Below are positions 62,416 to 64,000 of a DNA stretch of 64,000 nucleotides, in pieces; position 1 is the first letter of the stretch, and each line of letters starts with the position of its first letter. The notes under the pieces were generated by a model that did no database searches, was not told the DNA's origin, and worked only from the letters and a program-made list of their open reading frames with translations. Position numbers and translations under genes: made by a program. Source of the stretch: Phocoena phocoena (lineage: Eukaryota; Chordata; Mammalia; Artiodactyla; Phocoenidae). The stretch spans positions 115,521,316 through 115,585,315 of the forward strand of contig NC_089222.1 in assembly GCF_963924675.1 (NCBI RefSeq), written 5' to 3'.

Positions 62416-64000
62416 AATTAAGAATGCTAGTAAAAAAAAAGGGGGACCCTGAACCCTATCTTCAAGAACCCTATCTTGTGTATAAAATAATTCCTCTTTT
62501 AAGGTCTTGAGGGTCAGACAGTCAAATACTATGCAATTGCTACTGGATGGTGACAATTACTATGAGTGAGTACTATCAGACATAGGATTTATATATAACA
62601 GTATAACTCTAAAGTCAAATGTATTTAGGTATCATTATTTATGTTGTAAAGTATTATCTGGGCAATAAAATATCATTGGTTCCTCCAAATCAAAAAGTTT
62701 AACTTTGCTCAATAAGTTTTACCCAGCTCATTTCTAAAAGGTGATTTTAATATGATATTTAATTTTGCTTTGTTTAATTGATACCAAGTAAATTAGATAT
62801 TTTCACTTTTCAATTAGTTCTAGTTGTAACTACTAATTTGAGATAACAGAAGAGTTTTTTTAATCATTGGTTTCTTTTTTATTTAAAAAGTAAGTACCGA
62901 ATATTTTGATGGTGACAGGTGCTATGTATCTATCACACTTAGAAGTACAAGATATTTCAAGCAGAGATCTTGCCCTTAGGGTGCTGAAAAGACTTAGGAG
63001 TTATCAAAATATAAGTCAAAAATCACAATCTGAAAGAAAAAATAGCATGCAGCATCATAGAACCACATTGAAAATGTATTAGGATACAATGGAGGGAAAC
63101 TGTTTTCAACAAGAAAGTCATTTCATCAGGGCCAGCTTCAGAGCTGGGTTTGAAACATGCACAGTATGCTTTAATTAATTACAAAAAGAAACATGCTGGA
63201 ATGTGCTTGCCTGTACAAAAAACAACCTCTGGAAGGACATACAAGAAACTAATAATAACAAAGCCTTTGCAGAGAAAAACAAAAGTGGGAAGTGAGGGAT
63301 GAGAGGGGAAGACTTCACTATATGCACTTCATACATTTTGATTTTTGAACCCTGTAAGTGTATTAATTACTTACTAATATGTATATTTTACAATGTATAA
63401 AGAAAAATAATTTTGACTAAGAGTGTTTTGAAAGTATACCATCTGCTCCAGCTGGATTCAACACAAAGAGTTGGGAAGAAGGTAAGGAAACCTGGTTTCT
63501 CACAAGAGTCACTCAGTGACACAAACTGCTAGTTTACAGAAAATTGGTGCTTTCAACTATAAATGCCAAAAAAATACCTGTAGAATGGTAATAAGTCTGA
63601 CCTTTGAGATCAAAATGTATAACTCGATTAATTAGTTATTTTCTAAGGTAGAATAAATATTCAGAAAAATTTAATGTTAAGAAGGTCTCTTCATTTAAGA
63701 TGAATTGAAGGCCAACTCTGAGCTAGGTACAAGAGATATAAAGGTGAGTAAGATGACAACCTTTTGATCTAGACCTAGGCCTCTTAAGTGCCTCAACAGA
63801 GGACTGAATACAAAATGAGGAAGTTATAGGGGAAGGAGCAAGCAGTGGTGACTGCTCTAGATGAGAGAGGCTTAAAGCCATCACATATATTCACTGTCAA
63901 CACATGACCCATAAAAGGCAAAACATCACTTACTTTAAAAATTTCCTCATTTCTCCCAAACTATAAGTTGTGATTCTATAAACACACTTTAAATATGTGA

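Larger units (their letters stand above)
50160..64000 (-). other. ROBO2: ROBO2 intron 2, 3' part (incomplete)
   Basis: This is non-coding DNA upstream of exon 3 in the direction of transcription. I found no Ig1-coding exon (exon 2) in it on the minus strand, so the intron continues past the window edge; very long 5' introns are known for ROBO genes. It holds two CHR-type SINEs, an old LTR with a 5-bp target duplication, two L1 3' tails, a MIR, a (TC)n tract and an alternating purine/pyrimidine tract. The rest (for example 54500-55900, 56240-58860, 59120-60000 and 60100-62150) is ordinary AT-rich sequence in which I recognise nothing specific. The intron ends in a pyrimidine-rich stretch and ttcttcag at 50160-50167. 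Confidence 0.85.

Overview
The window is nuclear genomic DNA from a mammal, almost certainly a cetacean. It is AT-rich, intron-dominated, and carries tRNA-derived SINEs of the CHR type typical of whales, dolphins and their relatives, together with cetartiodactyl-type L1 tails, MIR, MER20 and old LTR copies. There is no bacterial, phage or CRISPR content. Nearly all long open reading frames here are chance frames in introns or run through SINEs.

The window is a slice of the axon-guidance receptor gene ROBO2, transcribed on the minus strand (5' end at high coordinates). Four consecutive coding exons are recognised by translation and canonical splice sites: exon 3 (50002-50159), exon 4 (47164-47284), exon 5 (36476-36614) and exon 6 (14113-14240). 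Exons 3+4 form the second immunoglobulin domain (279 nt, 93 codons) and exons 5+6 the third (267 nt, 89 codons). Both are phase 1-1 modules. Exon numbers assume the usual ROBO2 layout in which the alternative microexon is called e6b.

The most interesting element is a 12-nt candidate exon at 9579-9590 (minus), flanked by ag and gtaagt. In phase it would insert Ala-Arg-Pro-Val in the linker between Ig3 and Ig4. It matches what I recall of the conserved NOVA-regulated microexon e6b of mammalian ROBO1/ROBO2. YCAY (NOVA-type) motifs flank it on both sides: three within 12 nt just upstream and four within about 60 nt downstream, beside a long pyrimidine tract.

Layout in transcription order: partial intron 2 (64000-50160; an LTR with an intact target duplication, two CHR SINEs, L1 tails, a MIR); exon 3; intron 3 (about 2.7 kb; an LTR fragment); exon 4; intron 4 (about 10.5 kb; an ancient L1-like fragment and a possible conserved block); exon 5; intron 5 (about 22 kb; a solo ERV LTR, L1, MER20, MIRs, a CHR SINE, microsatellites, and a (UG)23 tract about 100 nt before exon 6); exon 6; intron to the microexon (4.5 kb); microexon; and a partial intron to position 1. 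The next constant exon (start of Ig4) and exon 2 (Ig1) were not found and must lie outside the window. Repeat family names and edges come from recognition by eye and are approximate unless a target duplication is given.
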